Source: Glebionis coronaria
Lineage: Eukaryota; Streptophyta; Magnoliopsida; Asterales; Asteraceae
Direction of reading: 5' to 3'
NCBI GenBank assembly: GCA_025667525.1
Contig: CM046882.1
Span: forward strand, 521,632,618 to 521,696,617
Length of the DNA stretch: 64,000 nucleotides
The notes under the pieces are model-generated. The model saw nothing but the letters and a program-made list of their open reading frames with translations. It was not told where the DNA came from and made no database searches. Within the stretch, counting starts at the first letter, position 1. Each line of letters opens with the position of its first letter. Position numbers and translations under genes: made by a program. Shown here in pieces: positions 12,639-24,273 of this stretch.

Positions 12639-13063
12639 TGTAAAAAAATATTATTCAAACAGTTTTATTGAAGTTTATAAACAAGAAACTTAAAACCTTT
12701 ATTAAATCAAGATTAACTACAAAAACAGAAACCAAAAGATCACCCCAGGTACATTGTTGTGATCCTATTATCTAACTTGATAATAGTTTTAGAAAATCGA
12801 CCTCGGTTACATGTTTAAATAAAAAAGAGTATCGAAACAAAAGACACACAGATAGGTTAGGCTTATAACACTAGAGGATAGTCGTTACACACTTGGGCTG
12901 TCTCGTAGGCTTGAACAGCCTTTGGTAACTTGACAACATAAGTCCTTTGCTTCCACAAGTTCTTCCACTGCCAGTCCATAGAGTTAAAACTGAAACATTA
13001 AACATACCAAGTTAGTCCTTTTTGTTAGAATAGGTTAACAGATGAGGTCCTAAAATTTAAAAA
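12639..13063 (-). mobile_element. 5' LTR of Copia-1
   Basis: The boundary at 12639 is fixed by the adjoining PBS. The other end is fixed by similarity to the truncated 3' LTR (TAAAATTTTAGGAC in minus sense, near 13050-13063). Length is about 425 bp. A clear TATA box was not identified. Confidence 0.8.
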
Positions 13064-13249
13064 TAATATATAAGCTTATAGAGATACACACGTTATACGT
13101 AAGAACGATAACTAATTAATAGATAGTATGATATACTAATCAAATGTTAAACTTTAAAGACTTAAAAGAAAACAGATAAAAAGGAAAGATAAAAAAACAA
13201 ATATTGTATTCAGTTTAGGACGCACGTATACGACATCGTTTTAGAACGA

Positions 13250-13452
13250 CATAAAAAATGCCCAACAAGAAATAAAATAACCGGCTCAAGCTTAAAAGCT
13301 TTTAAACTAATATTTTTGTTTATAAAATGCACTCACGAATAATATGACATAAAAAATAAAACTCACATAAAAAACGACCCAACAAGAAATAAAATGACAG
13401 ACTCGAACCCATAAGCTTTTAAGCTAATTATTTTTCTAATAAAACACGCCCC
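13250..13452. repeat. Diverged tandem duplication, ~116-bp period
   Basis: Two units beginning CATAAAAAATGCCCAACAAG (13250) and CATAAAAAACGACCCAACAAG-like (13365) share AAATAAAAT, CTCGAA/CTCAAG, AAGCTTTTAA and TAAAA blocks. The surrounding 13064-14437 shows no gene or element boundary that I can support. Confidence 0.6.
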
Positions 13453-14446
13453 AAAACTGTGAGACAAGTTACGAAATTATCTTCAAACTTTTAGGTATTA
13501 ACCACCTTTTTATAAACAAACTTTATTTATCAAAATATAACATATATCTATCAATTCGTTCATTAGAAAATGCGTCTAGAAAAGTGGTCGCATTGCAAAC
13601 AAAACAAAATATTGCAATACTTTTTAGATACGTATAGTCTTATAAGAAATAACGAAACTTAACATATATGTATTTCTTTTTTTGAAAATCTTTCAAAACG
13701 CACCGTTAAATTACCTAATAACGATAACATAAATCGTTTGGGTCAAAGACATCTTTTGAAAATACAAATTTTATAAATATGAATTCTTTGATAAAAGAAT
13801 ATATCAACGGGAGAAGTCTCGATTTCGAACAAAACGTGTCCATTGTTGATACGCTTTTGAAATACGTAAGATTTTGTTTAAACCGTCGACGATTAATAGG
13901 CAAATGAGTTGTACTATCATTTCACAACCAGACGAGACCACTCAGTTGGACCAATTTAGCTAAACATGTCAAAAAAATCTCAAGCAAAAACACGCGAGCC
14001 GTAGTTCCACTTGTTATCGTGAATTTGAATTATAAAGCACTTTGCTCATTTGGTCAAGGGTTGGTTGTAGGATTTGATCCCCATAATGGGCCAAGTCCTC
14101 GGACATGGGCTTGTAAAAGTTGTTCAAACTTTAGATCGGTCGATTCTATTAATATTGGAAAAGTATCATATAAAATTGTGTTTTAAGTCTTGGTATCAAG
14201 TACAGAATCACATTGTTCTAATTGAGAATTGAATCCAACTATTGGTTAATAAGTCATTTACGTACTTTTAGTCCAACCTCATATATAACAGGATTGTGCG
14301 AGAATGCTTAGAACATGGTGATAGATATGTCGTGTATAAATTATGAGATAGTTGCCGTTTTTCTTACCTAAACAAATTTCATATTAATAGGTGAAGAGTA
14401 AATTACTTTATTATAAATAGCCCATCAAACTTTCTAATTTAACATT

Positions 14447-15602
14447 GGGTTAAAGCTATAAATTATCAACGAACTTTATTTTTTTTTTCAATATTACAAA
14501 TAGAGAAGATAAAATACTTATATAGCTATTCAAGTTTATTATCTTTTCTAAAATTACAAACGTTTTAAAAAATGACATATAACAACCGGTTTTCAAGTAC
14601 AATAAACCTACATGTCACTTTTTTTACCGGTTACTTTAAATATTAAATTATATTTTTTTCATGTCACTCTCATTTTCTTTTTTTATATCCACCTCATCCA
14701 ACACATCTTCACCCTATCCACTTCAAAAAAATCAAACAACCTGAAACCTAAATTTTGTATCATGTACTTTACCAATCTCGTGATGGTCTTCCGTTCAAAT
14801 AAAAAAATAAAGAAAAAACAATTTAATCTATATTTCATCTACATGTAGCTAAAAGTTTACTTGTTAAAATAGACGAGAAGTAAAGAGAGCAACAACCATT
14901 TGTCGCCTGCTACAACCGGCCGCCACCCACAACAAACAGCCGTTGCCACAATACCCAGCCATCATCCATAACAACCACCGAAAAAACAAACCAATCACGC
15001 GTGATATAATATTTTGTTCTTGACGATGTGGATGACCTTAAACAGCTAGATTCACTAGCTGGATCACATGATTGGAATATGGAAGGATCGGGGGTAATAC
15101 CTCGGTATTTAAAATCGTCCGTCGAGGAAATAAAACGAGGTAATATCTTAGTACCAAAAAAGGAAATACCGAGTAATACTAGATCTATAGTGGTTGCTGG
15201 TTGAGTAATACTAGATCTATAGTGGTTGCTGGTTGAGGTAGCGGGGATGATGGTTTAATTTATGTTGAATATGATGGGTAGAAATAAATAGTAAGTATCT
15301 TTTTTAGGAGTTTGTCAATGATGATGATGAAAGATGCAAATGGGTTTTTATTAATCTGAAGATGATGGGTGAATGAAGGAAGGAGATAAGGACATTTTAG
15401 TCTTTTAAAAATTATTAAATGGAAAAAACTTAACCAAATTTAATGCCACATGAAAAAAAGAATGACATGGAAATTATAGTAATTATGTTACCAATATTAA
15501 CCGGTGCCAACAAGTTTCGATGGCAATTTAAGTATTTTATCTTCTCTATTTGTAATATCGAAAAAAAAAATAAAGTTTGTTGGTAATTTATGGCTTTAAC
15601 CC
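14447..15602. mobile_element. Non-autonomous MULE-type element, 1,156 bp, 9-bp TSD
   Basis: Ends are GGGTTAAAGCTATAAATTA and TAATTTATGGCTTTAACCC. The terminal inverted repeat extends about 75 bp with few mismatches (AACTTTATTTTTTTTTTCxATATTACAAATAGAGAAGATAAAATACTT in blocks on both sides). Perfect 9-bp duplications TTTAACATT flank it at 14438-14446 and 15603-15611. Long TIRs plus 9-bp TSD indicate Mutator-like. The interior holds a GC-richer segment at 14880-15000 (GCTACAACCGGCCGCC) and a 32-bp tandem duplication. No transposase is seen. Confidence 0.9.
15171..15234. repeat. Perfect 32-bp tandem duplication
   Basis: The unit starting GAGTAATACTAGATC and ending TGGTTGCTGGTT occurs twice head to tail (15171-15202, 15203-15234) without mismatch, inside the MULE-type element. 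The identity suggests a recent slip. Confidence 0.95.
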
Positions 15603-15611
15603 TTTAACATT

Positions 15612-16588
15612 CTTTCAACTTTAGCAATATAACACTTTATGCTTTTTTACTGAGAAACTGTCACAAAATTTTTTATAACAAAATAAGCTTAAAAGGTCTT
15701 AAAGGCTGGCTTATATGATAGAAAGGTACGTAATACTAACTTACTCACTTACTGGGCACTTTTGTTGTTCTTTACAATATTTTCTTATCATTTCGATTCT
15801 GTTTTAAGCCCACTTGCGTAAGACAATTGATAACAAACTGGTTTAGCTCAATTGTCCACCAAACTTTCACTAAATGATTTCTTTGAAAAAGGTTCTCTGG
15901 AGGTCATGGTTCAAGATCTGCCAAGAGCCTCTCAGACGAAGCGGATAAGAGTTTAACATAAATAAGCGAAGTTCGAAGAAGACATTATGCCGCCTGAATA
16001 TCATTGCATGACTTGACTCACTAACCACTAACATATTGTTGTTATTAAAAAAAAGAACTAGACGTAGGAAGTCAACAAAAAAAATACAAATTTTTTCGGG
16101 TTGTAATACATAAAGTGGGTTTGTTATCATTAATCAAACCAACAAAGAAAGGAAGATCCTAATGACCTAACTTAATCACGTTCACAATGATATGATTGTT
16201 AATCATAATTAGCCTTTTCTAAACTATTTTTATATATTTATCATATCTTAGGATTCTCCATTATGTGTGCTTCTATATTTAATTTTCGCAAGACGGCAGG
16301 TGACTTTGAAAATTATATATAGACCTATTATGCCATCTTTTTATAGTGGAAGCCAAATGATTTGAACTTAGCGAAAAGGATTTTTTATTTAGGGATAATT
16401 CTATATTTATTCAAAATAAAATACAAAATTTTATACTTCCTCAATTTACAAGTGAACAATACATGATATAAAATGATTTTGATACATGTTTGGAGAAATA
16501 TGAAATTTTATGTTTTATTCTTTTATTTTTCTATTAAAAAAGTGACACTAAGATCAGTCGAACCTTTCGTTGGACCTTGTGAATATTG
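15612..16588. other. Intergenic, nothing recognised
   Basis: AT-rich sequence without a convincing ORF. A minus-strand frame at 15870-16130 has no recognisable motif and no support from context. Confidence 0.5.
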
Positions 16589-16591
16589 TTA

Positions 16592-16807
16592 GGGTATGTT
16601 TGGTGATTAAACAGAGTTTGAGCGGATTGTTGCAGGATGTTACTTGAACATGAGTATTTATAAAATGTTAATAACATTTTATTTTATATTTTAAATTTTT
16701 TTTTACATATACTTTTACCAACTATGTCAACTAAAAAAGACTTATTTTAAAAATAACTTGTTAAAAAAACTGATAAGCTTTTGTAAACTCTTATGTCAAA
16801 CACGCCT
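16592..16807. mobile_element. PIF/Harbinger-type MITE, 216 bp, TSD TTA
   Basis: Ends GGGTATGTTTGGTGAT and ATGTCAAACACGCCT are inverted repeats with mismatches. TTA flanks both sides (16589-16591, 16808-16810). The interior is AT-rich and non-coding. The same terminal sequence (GGGTATGTTTGGTGAT) occurs in the MITE at 52549-52937. Confidence 0.8.
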
Positions 16808-16810
16808 TTA

Positions 16811-17839
16811 ATATGACATAAACCAATCTTTCTTTCGAGAACATAAGGGATTTAGACCTTAATTGTAGTTTTTGGTTTGTTTGTTTTCTTTTCTACAAAA
16901 TGACCCTGATGACTTAATAATGAAATCCATTTGTATCACTTTCATTTCCGGTCATCTTTTTGGCGAACAATAAATAATACGTGGCTTTCATAAAAAGTTT
17001 TTCCCAAAGCAATGAAAGATACTTTTTTTAACCATATTTTTCGCACATTTGCCAACTAATTTACAGGGTTTAAAGTATCGATACACATACTTAAACCAGA
17101 TGAATTTTTTTCTTTTCAAAAGGTTAGTGTAGTCACTCTAAAATTGTTTACATCTAATAAAAATTATGAACTTTAAACCTCGCATATTTTCAGAATGATA
17201 ACAACCATGCTTCTAAATACTAACATCTACTCTCTTACCACTAAAACAACCTTGAGTGGTTAGAGTAAAAGCAAATATTTTTTTAGAACGACAACGAATA
17301 AAAGCAATTGAAGTACCTTAGTTAAACAAACGTAGTGATAACAAAGACAAATAGATAACACGAGCCAACTGATTTAACATGCTTCAACCAATCACTGTGA
17401 AATCGAGATTCACTGTATAAATTAAAGATAATCATCTGTAAATGTATTTAATTTGACATTTTTTAGGTTTTCAGTAAATATTGCTAATATAACCTGAAAG
17501 TTTTGCATTAAGACATTTGGTGTGTATTAAAGTTTTGAGTTAGACACTTGTATATGTATTTTGCTTATACGCAATGATCATTTTAGCATTCGTTGTTAAT
17601 ATGGTGTAAAAAATAAAGGAGGATAAACTTTCAAATTCACAATTTTAGTGTTATCAGCAAAAGTGAAATAACGTTAAGATGTAACAAGTTACGGAGTAGT
17701 TAGTAAATTTTAGATAATCATCTCAAAGGTAAATTAACTCCTTCAGTAAAAAAGCAAAAAGAAAAAGTAAATTATAAGGCAATGGAAATACGTTGAGTAC
17801 TCTTTGTTCGCACAACTTTTTAGGGTCACCCTTGCATCT
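16811..17839. other. Intergenic, nothing recognised
   Basis: AT-rich DNA with no ORF, TIR or RNA-gene signal that I can support. Confidence 0.5.
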
Positions 17840-18688
17840 AGCATTCAAGCCCGTAAGTTTAATTTTTTTAGTTTTGTGTATCAACGAATTTCTTAGTTTC
17901 TACCGTAGTTTATTATATAAAACTATAAAGACACCATTAAGGAAGTCGTAAGACCAACTAACTTTATGATCAAACAAGCACTAAAAACGCATTAATTTAT
18001 GTGTTTTGGAGAGAGGCTGTCTATACAACTGTCATACATATCTAATACTATATATTACTAGCTCTTTAATCACGCAACAAATTTTATGTTGAAAACTATT
18101 TAAATAATTACGAGTAGATAGTGTGAATGCAAGTATGCAACATTCTTAGACAACTGTAAAATTAGGTCAATTTGAACACTTGAAAATAGAAGGGAACAGA
18201 ACATGAACTATTTAAAACTCTCTAATACTTTAAGAGCTGTGTATGAAAACTAATGCCCGAATCATTTTAAAGTCAATTATGTTTTTAAGAGTAAAATGTC
18301 GTTTAATTAGCATCCAAAGTACTTGCAAGTTTAGTTTATGAAGATTAAGGGACTTGTTATCGAGTACAAGTTCAATTAGCCAAGCAAAAATTCTTATTTA
18401 GGAATAACTAATTCATCAAACACATTTGAGAAAAGAAAAAAACAACTTATAATTTATGTTAGGGTTATACTAAAAATACAAAAAATTCTTTTTATACCCC
18501 TCCTGGTTCAGTTTAATACAGTTTTTATCAGCTTATATATTCCGCGTTTTTTGTCAGTTTAAAAATTTTTGACCTATCAAACGTTATATTTTTTATTTCG
18601 TAATTTCAGTTTCAAAATTTTATAATAGAAACGATATTAAAAAAAAGTAAAAATTTAGAGGGTACCAATGGTGTTTTAGGAAGGTCTT
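17840..18688 (+). repeat. Duplicated block, copy 1, upstream part
   Basis: From GCATTCAAGCCCGTAA onward this stretch matches 52030-53162 with many shared blocks, for example AATCACGCAACAAATTTTAT, GTCAATTTGAACACTTGAAA, ACTAATGCCCGAATCATTT and GCATCCAAAGTACTTGCAAG. It is cut at 18688 by the Tat element and resumes at 38925. The block is the 5' flank of a DUF1677 gene. Copy 1 lacks the Harbinger MITE present in copy 2. Confidence 0.9.
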
Positions 18689-19137
18689 TGTTCGTGTATG
18701 TGTCCGGAACACATGACCCAATCCGGAACACACTTGACGATCCGGAACACATACATCCTTCTAGAAGAAGTCAACGATAGTCAACAAAGAACTCAGCAGA
18801 CACACTCCCTATAAAATAGGAAGTGTGTCCCCAATCGGGCCAACCAAGGCCCATCACCATTCCCGGCCTTTTAGGAATCAGACTAGTATAAATACCCCCT
18901 TTGGGTTCAAGGTTTAGGTTAACTCTTTTACCCTTATTACTTTTTACTTATATTATTTTACTCTCATTCCTCTTCGGATTTTTACCCTTTACTTACTCTC
19001 ACGCCGGAGCTTGGTCTGGGTTCCCACACCCGGACGAGGCTAACGCGTTGCTTTGGTTTCAGGATATCCGAAGCATACATCACCCAAGATCCGATCCGAT
19101 CACCCCATTCGGATCCCCGCAAGGAATTGCACAAACA
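18689..19137 (+). mobile_element. 5' LTR of the Tat element
   Basis: TGTTCG...AAACA, 449 bp. TATAAATA at 18887-18894. Three copies of TCCGGAACAC lie at 18703, 18722 and 18741 with exact 19-bp spacing, in U3 upstream of the TATA box. The 3' LTR keeps them at 38490, 38509 and 38528 (the last changed to TCCGGAACGC). Confidence 0.92.
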
Positions 19138-19139
19138 TT

Positions 19140-19157
19140 TGGCGCCATCCGTGGGAC
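19140..19157 (+). promoter_or_regulatory. Primer-binding site of the Tat element
   Basis: TGGCGCCATCCGTGGGAC, two bases after the LTR end. TGGCGCC-type sites are usual for plant Gypsy elements; the exact primer tRNA was not identified. Confidence 0.85.
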
Positions 19158-19185
19158 TTGATATTCTATCTACCAATTGCATAGA

Positions 19186-20701
19186 ATGACAGGTCCTACT
19201 CCTCCTGTCACTCCGACAGGTCCTAACCTTCTGATTGACTTGACTTCTCCGAACAATCAGAATCTCACAAAGGAACAACTGGAACAACACATCTCAACCT
19301 TGCGACTGCTAGTCAAAGAGCATAACCGGAACGCCGTGGAACCTGTCCATCTAAGTTTCATCGAAGAAGGTGAGGGAAGCAGCAACAATAAGATAGTAAG
19401 AGGCAAGGTGGTGTCCGATGCGGATTTAAAGAAACCTTTCAAGGAAGCAGTCAAATCCCCACCCACTCAAAGAATTATTGACTTCTTCGGACCCGAGTAC
19501 AAGATGCCTGCCACAGTCAAGACATACGACGGAACGGGAGATCCGGAGGATCATTTGAATCGCTTCACCGGAGCAGCCCATTCGGGCGAATGGCCAATGC
19601 CGGTTTGGTGCAGAATGTTCCAGCAAACGCTAGAAGGGGGAGCTAGGGGATGGCTTGAAAGCCTTGATACTGACAGCATTGATGAATGGGCAGAGCTAAG
19701 GAAGGCATTTGTCAAGAGATACTCGATCTGAAAGCTATGTCATAAAGGCCCACATGAGATAACCAAGATTGTAAGAAAGGAAAATGAGTCATTAACAGAT
19801 TTTAAAGAACGATGGACAGTCGAAGTAGGTCTTATCCATGGAGTTCCGGAAGTCATGAAGATCTCGGCATTTATGGATTCGGTCAAAAGTCCAGAGCTGG
19901 CAAAAAGGTACTTGGACAAAGTTCCTGAATCGGTGGACGAAATGATGGAGAGGTTGGATGATTTTGTTCGATCCGAGGAGGCATTCGCTAACACTGAGCT
20001 GCCAAAAGGGGAAGGAACGGAGCCATACCGGAAGCCCAACCCTCCCACCCAAAGAAGGGATGATCGCAACCAAAAGTACCATGGCTGGAACAACAATAGA
20101 AGAAATGATGGTCGAGATGCATATAAGGGAAGAGATTTCTTCAACAACAGAAACAGGGATAGAAACAGGAATGATTACAACCGAAACAATTATCAAGACC
20201 GAAACAGAGTGGCCCCGATTCTAAGTGTTAATTCCTTGACAAAGAATCTAAAAGAAATCCTTGCTACTGAAACACAGCTTCGTCTACCCCCTCCCCGTCC
20301 AATGAACAATCCAACAAGAGGTGGAAACATGGATCGTTACTGTGACTATCATCAGGATAAGGGACACTTTACCAACGATTGCATCCAGCTAAGGAAGCAA
20401 ATTGAGCTAGCCCTAGAATCTGGAAAGCTGAATCATCTTGTCCGGGATATACGCCAGAGAGGACGACACAATCGAAGAGAAGAGGCTCCAAGGCAGGACA
20501 AGATTATAAACATGATCTGGACATTACCGGAAAAAGAGAAAAGGAAAGCTAGAGAAGCAACCGAAAGCTGGATGAGAGCCCCAATCACTTTTCCATCATT
20601 GGAAGAAGATGAGATGTCTGATGATCCAATTATCATAGAGGCCGAATTGGGAGGTTATTTGGTACGAAAAGTTTACGTAGATGAGGGAGCATCGGTGGAG
20701 A
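19186..20701 (+). pseudogene. Tat-element Gag with start of protease (one premature stop)
   Basis: The frame opens at ATG 19186. The retrotransposon gag core spans roughly residues 100-260 (YDGTGDPEDHLNRF, MFQQTLEGGARGWLESL, then LTDFKERW and GVPEVMKISAFMDS). A CCHC-like zinc knuckle CDYHQDKGHFTNDC lies near 20338-20380, followed by the protease start YLVRKVYVDEGASVE. One in-frame TGA at 19729-19731 (probably an Arg codon originally) breaks the frame; both sides stay in phase. The frame is cut at 20701 by the Athila insertion and resumes at 31839. Confidence 0.9.
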
Positions 20702-22364
20702 TGATACTTGCATTTGCTAAGGGTTCTCTTAATCTCTCGATATCCTCTCGAATTGATCTCGGCTCTAAGTGGAATGATTTGTTCTTGGTTAGTAAAAAGG
20801 TGTTGGTTTGTTTATTTATTTTTAAACTAAAAACAATTAAATGTAAATGACGTTGAGCAAATTAAAGCTTTGGAAGATTAAACTAAATTGACGAGTTAAA
20901 AGTAAGTGCTTTAAAACGTAAAGGAAAGATTAGAAAATTACTTTGAAAACTTAACTGAATTAATGCTTAAAAACTTGTTCTATCGGAATATCGAAAATTA
21001 TTTCTATCGGAATGTAAGAAAATCAAAAGCATCGGAATGTAATCATAGCTACCATCGGAATGTCCATGTTTGGTACTATCGGAATGTTCAAAAACCAAGC
21101 TGTCGCAATGACTTACTATCGGAATATGGAGAACAAAAATTTGCCAGAGTTTCGACCAGGAAAGGGACCTAAACCCCGTCGGAATGTGCGATCGCAATAC
21201 GCGATCGCAATCCCAGATCAGAATAGGGGGAACTACCACCAGATCGCAAAGTAAAACCCTCTTGGGTTATTGCGATCTAAACCAATGAAGCTGTCGGAAT
21301 ATGTTTAAAACCCTTGTATTGCGATGGAAGGAATGCAGTTCCGAAATGGGTGGTAACTAAAATTTCAACAAGCATACACAATAAGCCACCTTAACCGGAA
21401 CTTTAAACAACTCAAAATAAAACTTAAATTTGACAACTTTTGAAAACGTAAACCATGAACTTAATGAAAAGAACTTTTATAAGACTAAAACTTATATGAA
21501 ATCCGAAAATAATAAGCTTGAACAAGGAATAGGCCAATAAACATGGAGAGCTTATAACCTATTCGTGAGAGAGCTTAAAGAGAAACAAGAAAAATCAAAC
21601 TTTTAACACGAGCTCATTCACCAAATACAAACCGTATGAAGTGATACAATCGGATCAAAGATCTTGACAAATAAAAAAAAAGTAGAAGAAAATTAAAGAA
21701 CTTGAAAGCTTAACTAAAATAAGATAGATGAAATCCCAAATACAAAGATTTAAGGAAGCTTGAATTAAAAGATGAAAAACAAAGAAAAAGTTTAGTGAGA
21801 GAAAGTATAGAACTTTCTCTCTCTAGAAACTAGAGAAAAATAAAAAAAAACTAAAGACTAGCTAAGCTAAGTATGTGAAATTTGTGAAGTAAGGGCCTTT
21901 ATATAGGCGTGTGTATGGGCTTGTGAATGGGCTTTGATATCGGGCTTCTTTTCTTCTCTCTTCTTTAGTCTTCACGCTTCTTTAAATAAACGTTTCCGAC
22001 TTTAGATTTTTAGAAGTGTCGGTGAATAATTCCAACTCGTCTTATAATCTTTTGTTAAATAGACTCGAATTCTTCGACATATATGAATCTTCCATCTTTG
22101 GCTCTATTCTTCGATAAATCTTCAAATAGGCACAATGACTTCAAATCTTTTGCATCTCTTGGACAATAGACTTCGTCTTGAGTCTTTTTCCTTGATAAAA
22201 CCCGTGCAATCCCATGTTTTCTTCAATATTCATCCGGTTGACTCTGAAAACACAATAAACACAAAAACCACGCATAATTCCAAACAAATGATATTAAATA
22301 CGTGTTTTAGTCTTGTTTTAGCCAGAATTAAGTGGTAAAAGGATGGGTGTTTTCACACCTATCA
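20702..22364 (-). mobile_element. 3' LTR of the Athila-type element
   Basis: TGATAGGTGTG...GCAAGTATCA in minus sense, 1,663 bp. TATA box TATATAAA (minus sense) at 21898-21905. The PPT (AAGTGTAGGGGATT, minus sense) adjoins at 22365-22378. Contains the ATTSCGAY array at 20980-21345. Confidence 0.95.
20980..21345 (-). repeat. ATTSCGAY motif array in LTR (copy in 3' LTR)
   Basis: About 15 irregularly spaced octamers, in minus sense ATTCCGAT(AG) and ATTGCGAT(C), seen on the plus strand as CTATCGGAAT and ATCGCAAT. Nearly all have the same orientation as the element. The array lies about 550-920 nt downstream of the TATA box, hence in the transcribed leader. Copy in the 5' LTR: 30450-30815. Confidence 0.85.
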
Positions 22365-24273
22365 AATCCCCTACACTTAACCATTGCCATGCCCTCATGC
22401 AATGCTTAGTGACAAAGCACATTTACACTTTTATCATAATCAATCAACCTTGGCCTTATTAATATACTACTAAACAAAAATGAAAGTACTAAGAGAAATT
22501 AAAACTTTAAAGTAACCAAAAGAATGGAAATAACTTGCAAAGAGATCAAGGACTTACATTACGGCTTCGGTGATGCGAAGATTTATCACCCTCAAGTTTC
22601 GCGTTCCCCAAACTAAGCTTAAAAACGAGATCATTGTTATTATAAGTTAGCAAATCAAACACTTACACACATGGCTTAATTAAATGCTTAAACTCCCTTA
22701 TTCCTAGGTGTATCTCTTATATTTTATTTTTGTCTTAGAATGATCATGAAGATGCATTTTTGGACTTATTTCGATAGTTTATTTAGGCAGAAAGCAACGT
22801 AGGACGATTTGATCAATAGTTAGCTAAAGGACAAAATCTCTTAAAACTGCTTCTCGGGATATCAAAAAGTTCATATCTTGGCATAACTTGGTTCGCGATT
22901 TGAGACCTTTCTCGGGCCGATATTTGACATGTACTTCATACTTCATATCTTGAGAGACGTTCTTGAGATAATGGTCTTCTCATCGTAATAGAGTTTCTTC
23001 ACTTGGAGACTTTTAAGGGGTACTCCAACTTTGTTGACCACGACTTCATGATTATTTCTTCAATCTCTAAATGGGATTTTGAGATACAACGATCCGCCTC
23101 CTTTTCGGACTTGGATCTATTTATCCTCATACCTTGTTAGGGTCTTTTCGGACAGACTTCTCCATGATCTTTATGGGAGTTGATTGCTTTTCGTTGTGAG
23201 TCTTGATCCTTCATATTCATTTTGGAAATAATGCTTTTCACATCACTTTGGATCTTCAGCAATAAAATGGAATCCTCATGCCTTGTTAGGGCCTTTTCGG
23301 ACTCGCCAATCTTCGCGCCCCGCTTCATAAGTTATGCCTTGGCTATGAACTCTTATCATTACCGAGCAACTTTTAAACGATCTTGGGCTAGAAGCTAAGT
23401 AACCTTTCAAATCGTACGACCTTACTTATTGCAGATAATTTATTAGCAAGTGATGGGAGAATAGGCAAATAATTACACCAAGTGAGCTTGTGCAAGAATA
23501 CCGACTTATAATAGACTCTATCATTTCTCGTCCTCCACAATTTAAAATCTCAAGTAATGAGATTCGTGGATACTTAGCCTAATAAACCAATTAAGGTCTA
23601 CATGGTTAAGGATACTAGCTAGAATAAACTTGGATAAGTCTATTCGGGTTGAGTCAAAATAAACGCAACGGGCCTAATATGTCAAAGATTTCTAAACTAG
23701 CTACACCACTTTATTAATATTTTTGCTTTTATTTCGGGATATATACATACGAAAACAACGATAAAAATTTAAAAATTACGACTAAATGGCCAAAGTTAAT
23801 TAAAAATTTAAAAAATGTTGAAAAAGATGATTTTCTGGTTAAATGAAGGCATTTTCATGGAAAAGTCCACTTAAAACTTCGATAGAAGTCCCCCCTACAC
23901 TTAAGATAAACATTGTCCTCAATGTTTAAGCATGTGGGAAAAGTTTCCCCCATACTTAGGACATTGTGCACGTTGGTTAACTCGAGTTAAGGAAGAGACG
24001 ACTAAAGTGATCAATTTCAAATGTGAGTATGAAGAAAATTGAATCACGATAGTTGAGAGATAGAACCGGATTTCGGATAACACGGGAGCACGGTTCTTCA
24101 AAGGTTCCAAGAGTGCACTTATCCCTGTAATCACATCACCAAACAAAAACCAAGAACCTATACAGGTCCCCCTACACTTAGGAGGTTAAAACAGAAAAGG
24201 ATAGATACTCGGGATGCCTCCCGAGGAGCGCTTGTTTTTGATAACCGAGTCACGAGCCTGACTCGACCCAAAA
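22365..24273 (-). other. 3' untranslated region of the Athila-type element
   Basis: About 1.9 kb between the integrase stop and the 3' LTR without a supported gene. It is homologous to 46609-48634 of the non-autonomous element, starting right after both stop codons with the palindromic CGAGTCAGGCTCGTGACTCG (24246-24265 here). Four PPT-like motifs of the type TAAGTGTAGGGGG (minus sense) occur near 24170, 23890, 23945 (degenerate) and 22365. A non-ATG frame at 23137-23328 has a counterpart at 47729-47938. Confidence 0.85.

Noticed and set aside
20963..21254. Overlapping ORFs with repeated YRN in LTR (also at 30433-30724, 44119-44365 and 49676-49922)
   Set aside because: They are translations of the ATTSCGAY array (TATCGGAAT gives YRN); no consistent frame or start.
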